Source: Fluviirhizobium alvei
GTDB taxonomy: Bacteria; Pseudomonadota; Alphaproteobacteria; Rhizobiales; Rhizobiaceae
DNA length: 64,000 nt
Direction of reading: 5' to 3'
Assembly (NCBI RefSeq): GCF_030551875.1
Contig: NZ_JAUOZU010000005.1
Span: forward strand, 124,001 to 188,000
Part shown: positions 53,195-61,862 of the stretch, piece by piece
Numbering within the stretch: the stretch's first letter is position 1
Layout of the letters: each line of letters begins with the position of its first letter
Position numbers and translations under genes: made by a program
The notes under the pieces: model-generated
What the model was told of the DNA's origin: nothing
Seen by the model: the letters and a program-made list of their open reading frames with translations, nothing else
The model's database searches: none

Positions 53195-53691
53195 TGGATC
53201 TCGAAACCGTCCTCCGCCTCCTGCATGTCATCGGCGCCACCGTTTTGTTCGGCACCGGTGCCGGCATCGCCTTCTTCATGGTGATGGCACATCGCAGCGG
53301 TGATCCGCGCCTGATTGCCCATGTGGCTGGTACGGTGGTGATTGCCGATACGCTGTTCACGCTGACGGCCGTTCTCGCCCAACCGGTGACCGGCTATCTT
53401 CTGGCCCGCGAAATCGGCTGGAGCCTGAGCGAAGGCTGGATCCTGCTGTCGCTGCTGCTTTATGTCGTCACCGGTCTCTTCTGGCTGCCGGTGGTCTGGA
53501 TCCAGATCCGGCTGCGGAATATCGCTCGCGCCGCCGCAGCATCGGCAACGGCCCTGCCCGCAACCTATTTCCGCCTTTACAGAATCTGGTTCGCTTGCGG
53601 CTTCCCCGCCTTCTTCGCCGTCATCGGCATTCTCTGGCTGATGCTCGCAAGGCCGGAGATCTCGCTGCCAATCGTGTTCACCTCATCCTGA
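53194..53691 (+). CDS. DUF2269-like integral membrane protein
   Basis: 165 residues with four to five membrane helices. It starts at the ATG inside the TGATG overlap with the preceding gene. The sequence LRLLHVIGATVLFGTGAGIAFFM and the paired RIWFACGFPAFFAVIG are characteristic of DUF2269. Together with the NAD(P)-binding/DoxX protein it probably forms a small membrane complex, as both types often occur side by side in alphaproteobacteria. Confidence 0.85.
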   Translation: MDLETVLRLLHVIGATVLFGTGAGIAFFMVMAHRSGDPRLIAHVAGTVVIADTLFTLTAVLAQPVTGYLLAREIGWSLSEGWILLSLLLYVVTGLFWLPVVWIQIRLRNIARAAAASATALPATYFRLYRIWFACGFPAFFAVIGILWLMLARPEISLPIVFTSS

Positions 53692-53702
53692 TCGGAGGCC
53701 CC

Positions 53703-53999
53703 ATGCGAAACATACCGCCCTTTCGCCTCGCCCTGGTTCCCCTCGACGATGAAGCTAGACAGCTCGAAGGATTTCGTTGGGCGGGTGCGGAGATAGGAAC
53801 GCGCCACAAGCTCGGCGGTCAACCAGACTTCCTCCAGGGCGAGGAATACCCCATCTGCGATGCCTGCAATCGGAAAATGCAGTTTTACGCTCAACTCGAT
53901 TCCATCAATGACGATATCATCATCGCCGATTGTGGGATGGTTTACGTGTTCCTCTGTTTCGACTGCCTCGAGACGAAATCCGTGATCCAGTCCTCTTAG
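53703..53999 (+). CDS. Small zinc-ribbon-like protein, DUF1963-type
   Basis: 98 residues from the ATG at 53703, 11 bp after the membrane gene. It contains KLGGQPDFLQGEEYPICDAC, then MQFYAQLDSINDD and LCFDC, i.e. two CxxC pairs that would hold one zinc ion, as in the C-terminal half of DUF1963 (YwqG-like) proteins. Only that half is present, so it is a stand-alone single-domain version. Function unknown. Confidence 0.7.
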   Translation: MRNIPPFRLALVPLDDEARQLEGFRWAGAEIGTRHKLGGQPDFLQGEEYPICDACNRKMQFYAQLDSINDDIIIADCGMVYVFLCFDCLETKSVIQSS

Positions 54000-54092
54000 G
54001 CGACAACCGGCCTTTATTGTAGCATCGGCCGCGGGTCATCGCCGCGTCGAGACACCGCTATCCTCGCAGTCACTAGACGTCGAGTGGCAGGA

Positions 54093-55148
54093 TCAGACGA
54101 GACCTTGCGGACCGAGAAGTTCCTTCCACTGCCGGAAAAGCGAGACTTCGTCGACGTCTGCATTGAAGCTCAATCGCCTTTGCATCAGTTTTGCGCGTCG
54201 CGGCGGAAAACCATACTGTTTTTTGAATGCCCTGCTGAAGTGCGCGGCACTGGCAAAGCCGAAATCGCGCGCGATATCGCCAATCGCATGCACGTCCCCG
54301 CCTATTCTGGCATGGATGGTTTCGAGCCTTCGCCTGCGGATATAGTTTCGTACGCCGCCCTGATCGCAGAAAGCTCGATACAGGCTCGCTTCCGAGGCCG
54401 CCAAATCCTTTGCCAATGACCGAAGATCGAGTCTGTCGGACGTCAGGCTCTGTTCAATATGTATTTCTGCACGGCGGCGCAAACTCGCGGCCCCCCGGCC
54501 GGCGGTACGGGCCTTTCCAGGACCCTTCGCTTTCAGCGCCGAGACCAAGAGCGCGACAAAAGCCGACGGCACGGTTTCGATTTCGTCTTTCAACATGGCC
54601 GGCGCCTGGCGTACCAGCGAATTCAGAAAATCGGCAATGAGACGGCCGAAGGCTCCGTCGACCCTCACCCCGTGGCTGGAATAGGGGTCGAAACCAGCCT
54701 TAACAAAAGGACGCCGGGAAATCGTGCACGTGATGCACTCGGCTGCGGATGCATCGGTCCTGAGATACCGCAAGGCATCGAAGACCGCGAGTTCGCCGGG
54801 TCGCAAGGTTTGTGCTTCTGCGCCATCTCCAGTATCGAAATCCACGCGACCGGAAATCAGCAGAACGACCTGAACCCAATCTCGACCGTCCAGGCGAGCC
54901 ATCTCCTCGTTTCGAAACATGCAGGCCGCGCCAATACGAGAATGCGTGAGGACGAGATCGCCGAGTGTCCACGCATCGACAACCGCTTGGAAGGGCGCAG
55001 GATCATCGAGCGGGCGTGAGACCTGATGTGTCGTCACAGCAGAGCGCCAGATATCGAACCTCTCGGCTTCGGGATATTGCGCCGTATCAAAGTGGACGCT
55101 GGGAACGGTGACGACCAACGGCTCGACCCTTTCATGATTATACAACAT
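54093..55148 (-). CDS. AraC-family transcriptional regulator
   Basis: 351 residues from the ATG at 55148 (an in-frame GTG at 55169 is possible; neither has a strong ribosome site). N-terminal AraC-binding-like domain (about 15-200: FDTAQYPEAERFDIWRSAV) and two C-terminal HTHs (LAKDLAASEASLYRAFCDQG, then IGDIARDFGFASAAHFSRAFKKQYG, PP). Divergent from the RTX gene at 55302 with a 153-bp spacer, so this RTX gene is its likely target. Confidence 0.88.
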   Translation of the reverse strand: MLYNHERVEPLVVTVPSVHFDTAQYPEAERFDIWRSAVTTHQVSRPLDDPAPFQAVVDAWTLGDLVLTHSRIGAACMFRNEEMARLDGRDWVQVVLLISGRVDFDTGDGAEAQTLRPGELAVFDALRYLRTDASAAECITCTISRRPFVKAGFDPYSSHGVRVDGAFGRLIADFLNSLVRQAPAMLKDEIETVPSAFVALLVSALKAKGPGKARTAGRGAASLRRRAEIHIEQSLTSDRLDLRSLAKDLAASEASLYRAFCDQGGVRNYIRRRRLETIHARIGGDVHAIGDIARDFGFASAAHFSRAFKKQYGFPPRRAKLMQRRLSFNADVDEVSLFRQWKELLGPQGLV

Positions 55149-55301
55149 GGGGGGCAGACTTGACTGCACGGTTCGCTGAAATTGCTTGTTCCAATCAATC
55201 TTTGCAACGGGATTGTTAGACTTGTTCGCACCTGTTGCGAGTGTAACAGACGCTGTCTAATACCAGACGCCTGAGCCCGACCAGCAACGAGGAACAGGAT
55301 C

Positions 55302-56129
55302 ATGACGACCTCAATCAATATTCAAGTCGAAGATGGCGATGGCGTTGATTTGTCCTGGATGTTTCCGGGCAGCCTCGCCATCAAGCCGCAGGGAACATCG
55401 AGATCAGGCGGCGGCATCGAGGCAACCGTTGAGTATATCGCCGGCGGCACAACATATCTCCTGCGCGCCGAAGGCGTAAACTTCAGCAGCCCTGCCTATG
55501 GACTGGACATCAAAGGTATCGCAAGCAGCCTAGCGCTTTACCGTCTTGATGATTCGAATGTCGAAACCAAACTCGTCGATATCACCTTCGCGCTGGACAA
55601 TGTCATTCACGATACCTACGGGGGCATCCCGATAAACTCTCTGCTTAGTCTGACCTCCAATTCGCTGGTGAACCTGCTCTCGGCGCATGTAGACATCGAG
55701 TTCAACATCTATGGCAACAGCGGTAACGACACGCTTCAGGGCAGCGGCTATTTCGATTTCATCGATGGCAAGGAAGGCAGGGATATCCTGACGGGTGGCC
55801 TGGCGGGCGACACATTTTTCTTCGGATATTTTGGAAAAGAAGATCGGGACCGCGTGACGGACTTTCGTCACGGCGTGGACAAGATCGCAATCGACGGCAA
55901 CATTATGGCCGGGATACTTCCCGCCAACCTGAAACGGACCTTCCACGATATTACAGAGGGCGGCATGCGATCCGAAGATGCCAATGACCGGCTGCTCTAC
56001 GACGGGAATACGGGCAAATTGTACTACGACCCCGATGGCAATGCCTCGAACGGCGCCCGTGCCGAACTCGTTGCCATTCTGGATAACCACGCCCACCTGA
56101 CGATCAGCGACTTCCAAGTATTTCTCTGA
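55302..56129 (+). CDS. Short RTX-type calcium-binding protein
   Basis: 275 residues, no signal peptide. The first about 125 residues form a beta-rich domain with VDLSWMFPGSLAIKPQGTSRS and no known match; then two RTX-like nonapeptides (NIYGNSGNDTLQGSGYFDFI, GKEGRDILTGGLAGDTFFFG) and the C-terminal RTX cap with DRVTDFRHGVDKIAI and LYYDPDGNASNGARAELVAIL. The last residues SDFQVFL fit a type I secretion signal. The cap resembles that of the large RTX protein (WFDADGKAGDAEAYLVATL), so both probably use the same exporter, which is encoded elsewhere. Confidence 0.82.
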   Translation: MTTSINIQVEDGDGVDLSWMFPGSLAIKPQGTSRSGGGIEATVEYIAGGTTYLLRAEGVNFSSPAYGLDIKGIASSLALYRLDDSNVETKLVDITFALDNVIHDTYGGIPINSLLSLTSNSLVNLLSAHVDIEFNIYGNSGNDTLQGSGYFDFIDGKEGRDILTGGLAGDTFFFGYFGKEDRDRVTDFRHGVDKIAIDGNIMAGILPANLKRTFHDITEGGMRSEDANDRLLYDGNTGKLYYDPDGNASNGARAELVAILDNHAHLTISDFQVFL

Positions 56130-56184
56130 GCGAGCGATGCCCGCAATCGCGGGGTGTCCCACGCTGTCACTGAAAAATATCAAA

Positions 56185-56219
56185 CCCGGCACCATGAGGA
56201 CAATCCACACGGTGCCGGG
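56185..56219 (-). terminator. Terminator hairpin after ilvH
   Basis: CCCGGCACC and GGTGCCGGG arms, 17-base loop, and on the minus strand the T-rich tail TTTGATATTTTTC. It lies 9 bp after the ilvH stop. Confidence 0.7.
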
Positions 56220-56228
56220 CCAATCGTC

Positions 56229-56801
56229 TCACATGCCCTGGGCGCCGCGGTTCATGGCAGCGACACCGGTGCGGCAGACCTCGATCAGGCCGAGTGGCGC
56301 CATGATTGCCAGGAACTGGTCGATCTTCGAGGACTTGCCGGTGATCTCGAACACAAAATGGCTGACGGTGGCATCGATGACCTTGGCATGGAAGGCTTCG
56401 GCAAGACGCAGTGCCTCGACGCGATGCTCGCCATTGCCGGCCACCTTGACGAGCGCCAGTTCACGCTCGATCGGCCGTTCCTGGCCCATCTCGCGGGCAC
56501 GTACGGTGAGATCGACGACGCGGTGAACCGGCACGATGCGCTCGAGCTGGCTCTTGATCTGCTCGAGCACCTGCGGCGTGCCGCGCGTCACGATCGTGAT
56601 GCGCGACAGATGCGATTGATGTTCCGTCTCCGATACGGTGAGGCTTTCGATATTGTAACCGCGGCCGGAAAACAGGCCGATCACGCGGGCAAGGACACCC
56701 GGTTCGTTGTCGACCAGGATCGACAGTGTGTGGCTTTCGACCAGTGCGGTTTCCTTGGAGATGAAATAGGCCGAACCGGTCGGCTGTAGCTGGGCATTCA
56801 T
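56229..56801 (-). CDS. ilvH: Acetolactate synthase small (regulatory) subunit
   Basis: 190 residues. N-terminal ACT domain with LSILVDNEPGVLARVIGLFSGRGYNIESLTV (about 25-55), the site that senses valine, and the C-terminal ALS_ss_C-type domain (REMGQERPIERELALVKV). It binds the large subunit encoded 21 bp upstream and makes it feedback sensitive. Confidence 0.94.
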   Translation of the reverse strand: MNAQLQPTGSAYFISKETALVESHTLSILVDNEPGVLARVIGLFSGRGYNIESLTVSETEHQSHLSRITIVTRGTPQVLEQIKSQLERIVPVHRVVDLTVRAREMGQERPIERELALVKVAGNGEHRVEALRLAEAFHAKVIDATVSHFVFEITGKSSKIDQFLAIMAPLGLIEVCRTGVAAMNRGAQGM

Positions 56802-56822
56802 GGGCTTTCCCCCGACATCTGG

Positions 56823-58601
56823 TTAAACGAGCTGGCGACCCTTGGCGTCAATGGCATTGGCCACGGCCTCATCGGTCGCCTCATCCGGCAGCAGCATCTC
56901 GTTATGAGCCTTGCCCGACGGGATCATCGGGAAGCAGTTGGCGAGATTGGCCACGCGGCAATCGAACAGCACCGGCTTCTTCGACTCGATCATTTCCATG
57001 ATCGCATCGTCGAGCTTGGCCGGGTCTTCGCAACGGATGCCGTGCGCGCCATAGGCCTCGGCGAGCTTGACGAAATCCGGCATCGCTTCGGTATAGGAAT
57101 TCGACAACCGGTTTCCGTGCAGAAGCTGCTGCCACTGCCGCACCATGCCCATATACTGGTTGTTGAGGATGAAGATCTTGATCGGCGCATTGTACTGGAT
57201 CGCCGCCGACATTTCCTGGATACACATCTGGATCGATGCGTCGCCGGCAATGTCGATGACGAGGCTGTTCGGATGCGCGATCTGCACGCCGAGTGCCGCC
57301 GGCAGACCGTAGCCCATCGTGCCGAGACCACCCGACGTCATCCAGCGGTTGGGCTCCTCGAACTTGTAGAACTGCGCCGCCCACATCTGGTGCTGACCGA
57401 CTTCAGTCGTGATGTAAGTGTCGCGATCCTTCGTCAGTTCGTAGAGCCGCTCGATGGCATATTGCGGCATGATCACGTCATGGCTCATCGAATAGGCGAA
57501 GGACTTGCGTGCCCGCCACTTTTCGATCTGTACCCACCAGTCGTTGAGACGGGCCTTTTCGGCCGTCTTCGACTGGGCGCGCCAGATGCGCAGCATGTCT
57601 TCGAGCACCGAAGCGGTGTCGCCGACCACCCGGACATCGACGCGGACATTCTTGTTGATCGACGACGGATCAATATCGATATGGATCTTCTTCGAGTTCG
57701 GCGAAAAGGCGTTCAGACGGCCGGTGATACGGTCATCGAAGCGGGCACCGACGCAGAGCATGACGTCGCAATCATGCATCGCCATGTTCGCCTCGTAGGA
57801 ACCGTGCATGCCGAGCATGCCGAGCCACGCCGGACCGGAGGCCGGATAGGCACCGAGACCCATCAAGGTCGAGGTGATCGGAAAGCCGGTGAGTTCGACG
57901 AGTTCGCGCAGCAGCTTTGAGGCAACCGGGCCCGAATTGACGACACCGCCACCTGAATAGATGATGCCCTTGCGAGCGCCGGCCATCAGGGCAACAGCCT
58001 TTTCGATTTCCGTGAGATCGCCCTGGATCTTCGGCTGGTAGTGCGCGCCGGCCGGAACGGCCTCCGGCGGCACGTAGGTGCCGGTGGCGAACTGGACATC
58101 CTTGGGAACATCGACCAGAACCGGACCGGGACGGCCGGCCTGCGCGATGCGGAAAGCTTCATGGATGGTGCGCGCGAGCTCGTTGACATCCTTGACCAGC
58201 CAGTTGTGCTTGGTGCAGGGCCGGGTGATGCCGACCGTGTCGCATTCCTGGAAGGCATCCGAACCGATGAGCGACGTCGGAACCTGACCCGAAATGCAGA
58301 CGAGCGGGATGGAATCCATCAGCGCATCCTGCAGCGGCGTCACAGCATTGGTGGCGCCGGGGCCAGATGTCACCAGCATGACCCCGACCTTGCCGGTGGA
58401 GCGCGCATAACCTTCGGCAGCGTGGCCGGCACCCTGTTCATGACGAACGAGGATATGTTCGATTTCTTCCTGCTGGAAGATCTCGTCATAAATCGGCAGA
58501 ACCGCACCACCCGGATAACCGAATATGTGCTTGACCCCGTTGTCCTTCAACGCGCGCAGAACGATTTCCGCACCCGTCATCTGCATATCGTTGCCCGTCA
58601 T
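56823..58601 (-). CDS. ilvI: Acetolactate synthase large (catalytic) subunit
   Basis: 592 residues. TPP enzyme with the catalytic Glu in RHEQGAGHAAEGYAR, FAD/central domain with GLGAYPASGPAWLGMLGMHG, and TPP-Mg segment GDASIQMCIQEMSAAIQYNA plus NNQYMGMVRQWQ. It condenses two pyruvates, or pyruvate with 2-oxobutyrate, at the start of branched-chain amino-acid synthesis. The upstream leader (58654-58769) carries a BCAA-rich peptide and an attenuator, so expression follows charging of Ile, Leu and Val tRNAs. ATG start with AAGGAAG nearby. Confidence 0.95.
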   Translation of the reverse strand: MTGNDMQMTGAEIVLRALKDNGVKHIFGYPGGAVLPIYDEIFQQEEIEHILVRHEQGAGHAAEGYARSTGKVGVMLVTSGPGATNAVTPLQDALMDSIPLVCISGQVPTSLIGSDAFQECDTVGITRPCTKHNWLVKDVNELARTIHEAFRIAQAGRPGPVLVDVPKDVQFATGTYVPPEAVPAGAHYQPKIQGDLTEIEKAVALMAGARKGIIYSGGGVVNSGPVASKLLRELVELTGFPITSTLMGLGAYPASGPAWLGMLGMHGSYEANMAMHDCDVMLCVGARFDDRITGRLNAFSPNSKKIHIDIDPSSINKNVRVDVRVVGDTASVLEDMLRIWRAQSKTAEKARLNDWWVQIEKWRARKSFAYSMSHDVIMPQYAIERLYELTKDRDTYITTEVGQHQMWAAQFYKFEEPNRWMTSGGLGTMGYGLPAALGVQIAHPNSLVIDIAGDASIQMCIQEMSAAIQYNAPIKIFILNNQYMGMVRQWQQLLHGNRLSNSYTEAMPDFVKLAEAYGAHGIRCEDPAKLDDAIMEMIESKKPVLFDCRVANLANCFPMIPSGKAHNEMLLPDEATDEAVANAIDAKGRQLV

Positions 58602-58656
58602 GTCCTTGTCTTCCTTCCCTTCCGGTTGTCGCGCGCATTAGCAAGTTTCAAGACAT

Positions 58657-58680
58657 AAAAAAAGGCCCCCGGAGGAGCCT
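58657..58680 (-). terminator. Attenuator (intrinsic terminator) of ilvIH
   Basis: On the minus strand AGGCTCC pairs with GGGGGCCT (one bulge), followed by seven to eight Us. It lies between the leader peptide gene and ilvI, 56 bp before the ilvI ATG, in the position of a transcription attenuator. Confidence 0.72.
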
Positions 58681-58686
58681 CGATCT

Positions 58687-58734
58687 GCGCATGGGTGGCT
58701 AACGCCTGGCGGTCACACCGCCATGCCCATGCGC
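58687..58734 (-). promoter_or_regulatory. Leader RNA pairing elements (alternative stems)
   Basis: GCGCATGGG (58687-58695) pairs perfectly with CCCATGCGC (58726-58734), enclosing a second hairpin TGGCGGT-CAC-ACCGCCA (58707-58723) that overlaps the leader-peptide stop. Such nested stems next to a terminator are the hallmark of peptide-based attenuation. Confidence 0.55.
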
Positions 58735-58769
58735 TTGCCTACTACGAGAATGTTCGCAATCTTTATCAT
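58713..58769 (-). CDS. ilvIH leader peptide (18 residues)
   Basis: MIKIANILVVGKRMGMAV: seven of 18 residues are Ile, Leu or Val, with an uninterrupted ILVV run. It starts at the ATG at 58769 and stops at TGA 58713-58715, 112 bp before ilvI. A ribosome that stalls at the ILVV codons would change the pairing of the downstream stems and prevent the attenuator from forming. Too short for normal gene finding; support is codon content, position and RNA structure. Confidence 0.72.
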   Translation of the reverse strand: MIKIANILVVGKRMGMAV

Positions 58770-58938
58770 GGTGCGGTTTCTAGCCCCAAAAGCTGCAAGC
58801 GTCAATCGCTCAAATTCTGATCGGGCAACAAATTGCCGTCAGCCAAAACTTACGCCCGGGTTAAGATTGCATCGATTGCGTAATGTCGCATTAACCCGAC
58901 TGCCATAATCTGGCCTCTGAGCAGTTCGGAGTCGATCA

Positions 58939-60960
58939 TTGTTCACCAATGAAACGGGAGACAGGCAGGAGCGCGACAACTGGGAGCGCCGCGCCGGCGA
59001 TATGGGGCATGACCGCGTCATAGGCTATGTGATTGCCTGCGACGGCGCACATGCTACCGTCGCCTCGACGAGCCGTGACTCGAGCGCAGCGGGCGCCGCC
59101 GCCTGGTCCGTCGGCAAGCTGATCAGCATCGCCGTCGGGAGCAATCGCGTTATCGCGATGACTCGTTCGATGCGAGCGGTTGCCCATAGCTGGAACGTGC
59201 GGACGGAAAACACTTTCGAAGCCGAGCTGGAGCTTCTGGGCGAGATCCGCTGTTTCGATGACGGTACCGAACAATTCTCGACCGGCATTTCGACCTATCC
59301 GATCCTCGGTTCGCAGGCCCATCTCATCCGCGCCACCGATCTTGAGAAGATCTACGATCGCGGCGCGCTCGAAACCTGCGTCATCGGCAGCCTGAGCCAG
59401 GATGAGAAGGTCGACGCCGCCATTCATATCCCGTCGCTCTTGTCCAAGCATTTCGCGATCGTCGGTTCGACCGGCACCGGCAAATCGACGGCCGTCTCGC
59501 TCCTGCTCAACAAGATGATCGATGCGGATTCGAAGTTGCGCATTCTCATCCTCGATCCGCACAACGAGTTTGCAGCGGCCTTCCCGGAGCGCGCCCAGAT
59601 CATCGATACCGACAATCTCGATCTGCCGTTCTGGCTGTTCCGGCTCGATGAATTCGCCGAGGTGATCTTCCGCGGTCGCCCACCGGTGCCCGAGGAACTC
59701 GATGTTCTGCGCGATCTGATACCCGAAGCCAAGAAATCCTTCCGGGGGACCGAGCCCGCCAACCGCCGCCCCACCGACCGCAATGGCATGACCGCCGACA
59801 CGCCGGTTCCCTATCGCATCGCCGATCTGCTCGCCCTGATCGATGACCGGATCGGTCGCCTCGAAGGCCGAAACGAAAAGCCGGTGCTGCGCTCGCTGAA
59901 GCTGCGCCTGGTCGCAGCCGTCAACGATCCGCGTTATCACTTCATGTTCTCGTCGAACACGATCACCGACACCATTCTCGATACAATCGCCACCATCTTC
60001 CGGATACCGGGACAGGACCGGCCGATCTCGACCTTCCAGCTGGCCGGCATTCCCTCCGAAGTCGTCAATTCGGTCGCCTCGGTTCTCTGCCGCATGGCCT
60101 TCGAAGTGGCACTCTGGAGCAACGGTGCGATCCATATTCTCGTCGTCTGCGAAGAAGCCCACCGCTACGTTCCCGCCGATGCGAGCCTCGGCTTCCTGCC
60201 GACCCGATTGGCCATCGCCCGCATCGCCAAGGAAGGCCGCAAATATGGCGCCTCGCTCGGCATGATCACCCAGCGCCCCGGCGAGCTCGACCAGACCATC
60301 CTGTCGCAATGCTCGACCATCTTCTCGATGCGGCTCTCCAACGATCATGACCAGGCGATCATCAGAAAGGCGCTGCCCGGCGCCTCGCTTTCGGCCATGA
60401 ACTTTCTCTCCTCGCTCGCCAATGGCGAAGCAATCGCCTTCGGCGAAGCCTTGCCGGTGCCGATGCGGCTGAAATTCGTCCGGGTTGCCGAAAACAAGCT
60501 GCCACGGGCCCATGGAGCCGAGGCTGTCGAGACGGCCGTCGATCCCTCCTCGCTTAATCTGGGTGCGATCGTATCGCGCATGCGCGCCGGAACCGCACCG
60601 GACATTTCCGATTTCCAGAGCCGCATCCAGGCCGCTGAAGCCTCCCTGCATGAAGCGGTTTTTGCCACCACCTTTGACGAATTTGGCGAGACATCGGCAC
60701 CCGAAAGCGTCAAGCCTGCGACTGCGGGCTCCCTGCCCTCCTATTCACCCTCCATGCTTCCAGGCACGCTTTCGCAGGACGAGGAGACCGATGCACTCAG
60801 CCAGCGTCTCTCCCGTTATGGTAGCCTGTTGAGAAACGATCGCGCTCCGGCATCCTCTCCGGATATGGTGCAACGCGTGCCGAGCGATAACCCGACACCG
60901 AACCAGTCCCTGCGCGAAAGCCTGTTCCGCAAACCGAGTTCAGGCCTCTTCAAGCGATAG
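58939..60960 (+). CDS. HerA-like ATPase (DUF87)
   Basis: 673 residues from the TTG at 58939 (GGAG seven bases before it); an ATG at 59002 is the alternative. N-terminal beta-barrel-like HAS-type domain, Walker A VGSTGTGKST (about 173-182), Walker B LVVCEEAHR (about 410), the sensor-type ITQRPGELDQTILSQCSTIFSMRL segment, and a disordered Ser/Pro-rich C-terminal tail of about 110 residues. HerA proteins are hexameric DNA translocases; no NurA nuclease partner is visible. It is 5 bp from the convergent miaA stop. Confidence 0.85.
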   Translation: MFTNETGDRQERDNWERRAGDMGHDRVIGYVIACDGAHATVASTSRDSSAAGAAAWSVGKLISIAVGSNRVIAMTRSMRAVAHSWNVRTENTFEAELELLGEIRCFDDGTEQFSTGISTYPILGSQAHLIRATDLEKIYDRGALETCVIGSLSQDEKVDAAIHIPSLLSKHFAIVGSTGTGKSTAVSLLLNKMIDADSKLRILILDPHNEFAAAFPERAQIIDTDNLDLPFWLFRLDEFAEVIFRGRPPVPEELDVLRDLIPEAKKSFRGTEPANRRPTDRNGMTADTPVPYRIADLLALIDDRIGRLEGRNEKPVLRSLKLRLVAAVNDPRYHFMFSSNTITDTILDTIATIFRIPGQDRPISTFQLAGIPSEVVNSVASVLCRMAFEVALWSNGAIHILVVCEEAHRYVPADASLGFLPTRLAIARIAKEGRKYGASLGMITQRPGELDQTILSQCSTIFSMRLSNDHDQAIIRKALPGASLSAMNFLSSLANGEAIAFGEALPVPMRLKFVRVAENKLPRAHGAEAVETAVDPSSLNLGAIVSRMRAGTAPDISDFQSRIQAAEASLHEAVFATTFDEFGETSAPESVKPATAGSLPSYSPSMLPGTLSQDEETDALSQRLSRYGSLLRNDRAPASSPDMVQRVPSDNPTPNQSLRESLFRKPSSGLFKR

Positions 60961-60965
60961 AACCG

Positions 60966-61862
60966 TCAAATCAAGCGCAGCCAGTCATCGCCCATCTGGT
61001 TGCGGAACCAGGTCATCTGGCGCTTGGCATATTGCCGCGTCGCGGCGGATGCCTTTGCGATCACGGCATCGCGGTCGAGACGCCCCGCAAGGTATTCGAT
61101 GATCTGCGGAACACCGATCGCCTTCATCACGGGGGCGGAGCCCGGCAGGCCGAGCGCCAGCAACGCTTCGACCTCCTCGACAGCCCCCGCCTCGAACATC
61201 GAGGCAAAGCGGCGATTGATCCGCTCATGCAGGAGAGCGCGATCCGGCAGCACGACCATCTTCATTGCACGATCCGGATCGATAAGTGCCGGCGCGGCCG
61301 CCCGCTGGAAGTCGAGAATGGATCGCCCGCTGGCATCGAGAACTTCGAGCGCCCGGATCAGCCTCTGCCCATCCATTAGGTTCAGCATCGCAGCCGCTGC
61401 CGGATCACGTTTGGAAAGCTCCCCATGCAGAAAGGGCGCTCCCTCCTCCGCATGACGCTTGCGCCAGTGCTGGCGGAGATCGGCAGGAATGTCCGGCATT
61501 TCGGCAAGCCCTTCGGTGAGCGCCTTGAAATAGAGCCCGGTACCGCCGATGATGATCGGAACCTTGTCCCGCGAGCGGAGATCGGCCAGCACGGAGGCGA
61601 TCTGCCGCAGCCATTCGCCGGTCGAATAGGGTGCCGCCGCCGGCACATGGCCATAGAGGTGGTGCGGAACGCCCTCCATCTCCGCATCCGATGGACGCGC
61701 GGTTAAAACTCGCAGCGTGTCATAAACCTGCATGGAATCGGCATTGATCACCTCGCCGTCATGCTTGCGAGCCAATTCAATCGCCTTGGCGGACTTGCCG
61801 CTGGCGGTAGGCCCGGTTATCAGGATCGCATCGTTCGTTTTCAGGTCAGGGAAAGAATTCAT
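60966..61862 (-). CDS. miaA: tRNA dimethylallyltransferase
   Basis: 298 residues from the ATG at 61862 (ACGAGGGCC ribosome site). P-loop LITGPTASGKSAKA, NADSMQVYDTLRVLTARPS, the IIIGGTGLYFKALTEGL segment and the C-terminal ATRQYAKRQMTWFRNQ tRNA-contact motif. It adds the isopentenyl group to A37 of tRNAs reading UNN codons. Its start codon overlaps that of serB on the other strand, so each gene's ribosome site and probably its promoter lie within the other gene. Confidence 0.93.
   Translation of the reverse strand: MNSFPDLKTNDAILITGPTASGKSAKAIELARKHDGEVINADSMQVYDTLRVLTARPSDAEMEGVPHHLYGHVPAAAPYSTGEWLRQIASVLADLRSRDKVPIIIGGTGLYFKALTEGLAEMPDIPADLRQHWRKRHAEEGAPFLHGELSKRDPAAAAMLNLMDGQRLIRALEVLDASGRSILDFQRAAAPALIDPDRAMKMVVLPDRALLHERINRRFASMFEAGAVEEVEALLALGLPGSAPVMKAIGVPQIIEYLAGRLDRDAVIAKASAATRQYAKRQMTWFRNQMGDDWLRLI

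Noticed and set aside
58936-60651. 571-codon minus-strand frame
   Set aside because: Antisense to the HerA-like ATPase, which has intact Walker motifs.
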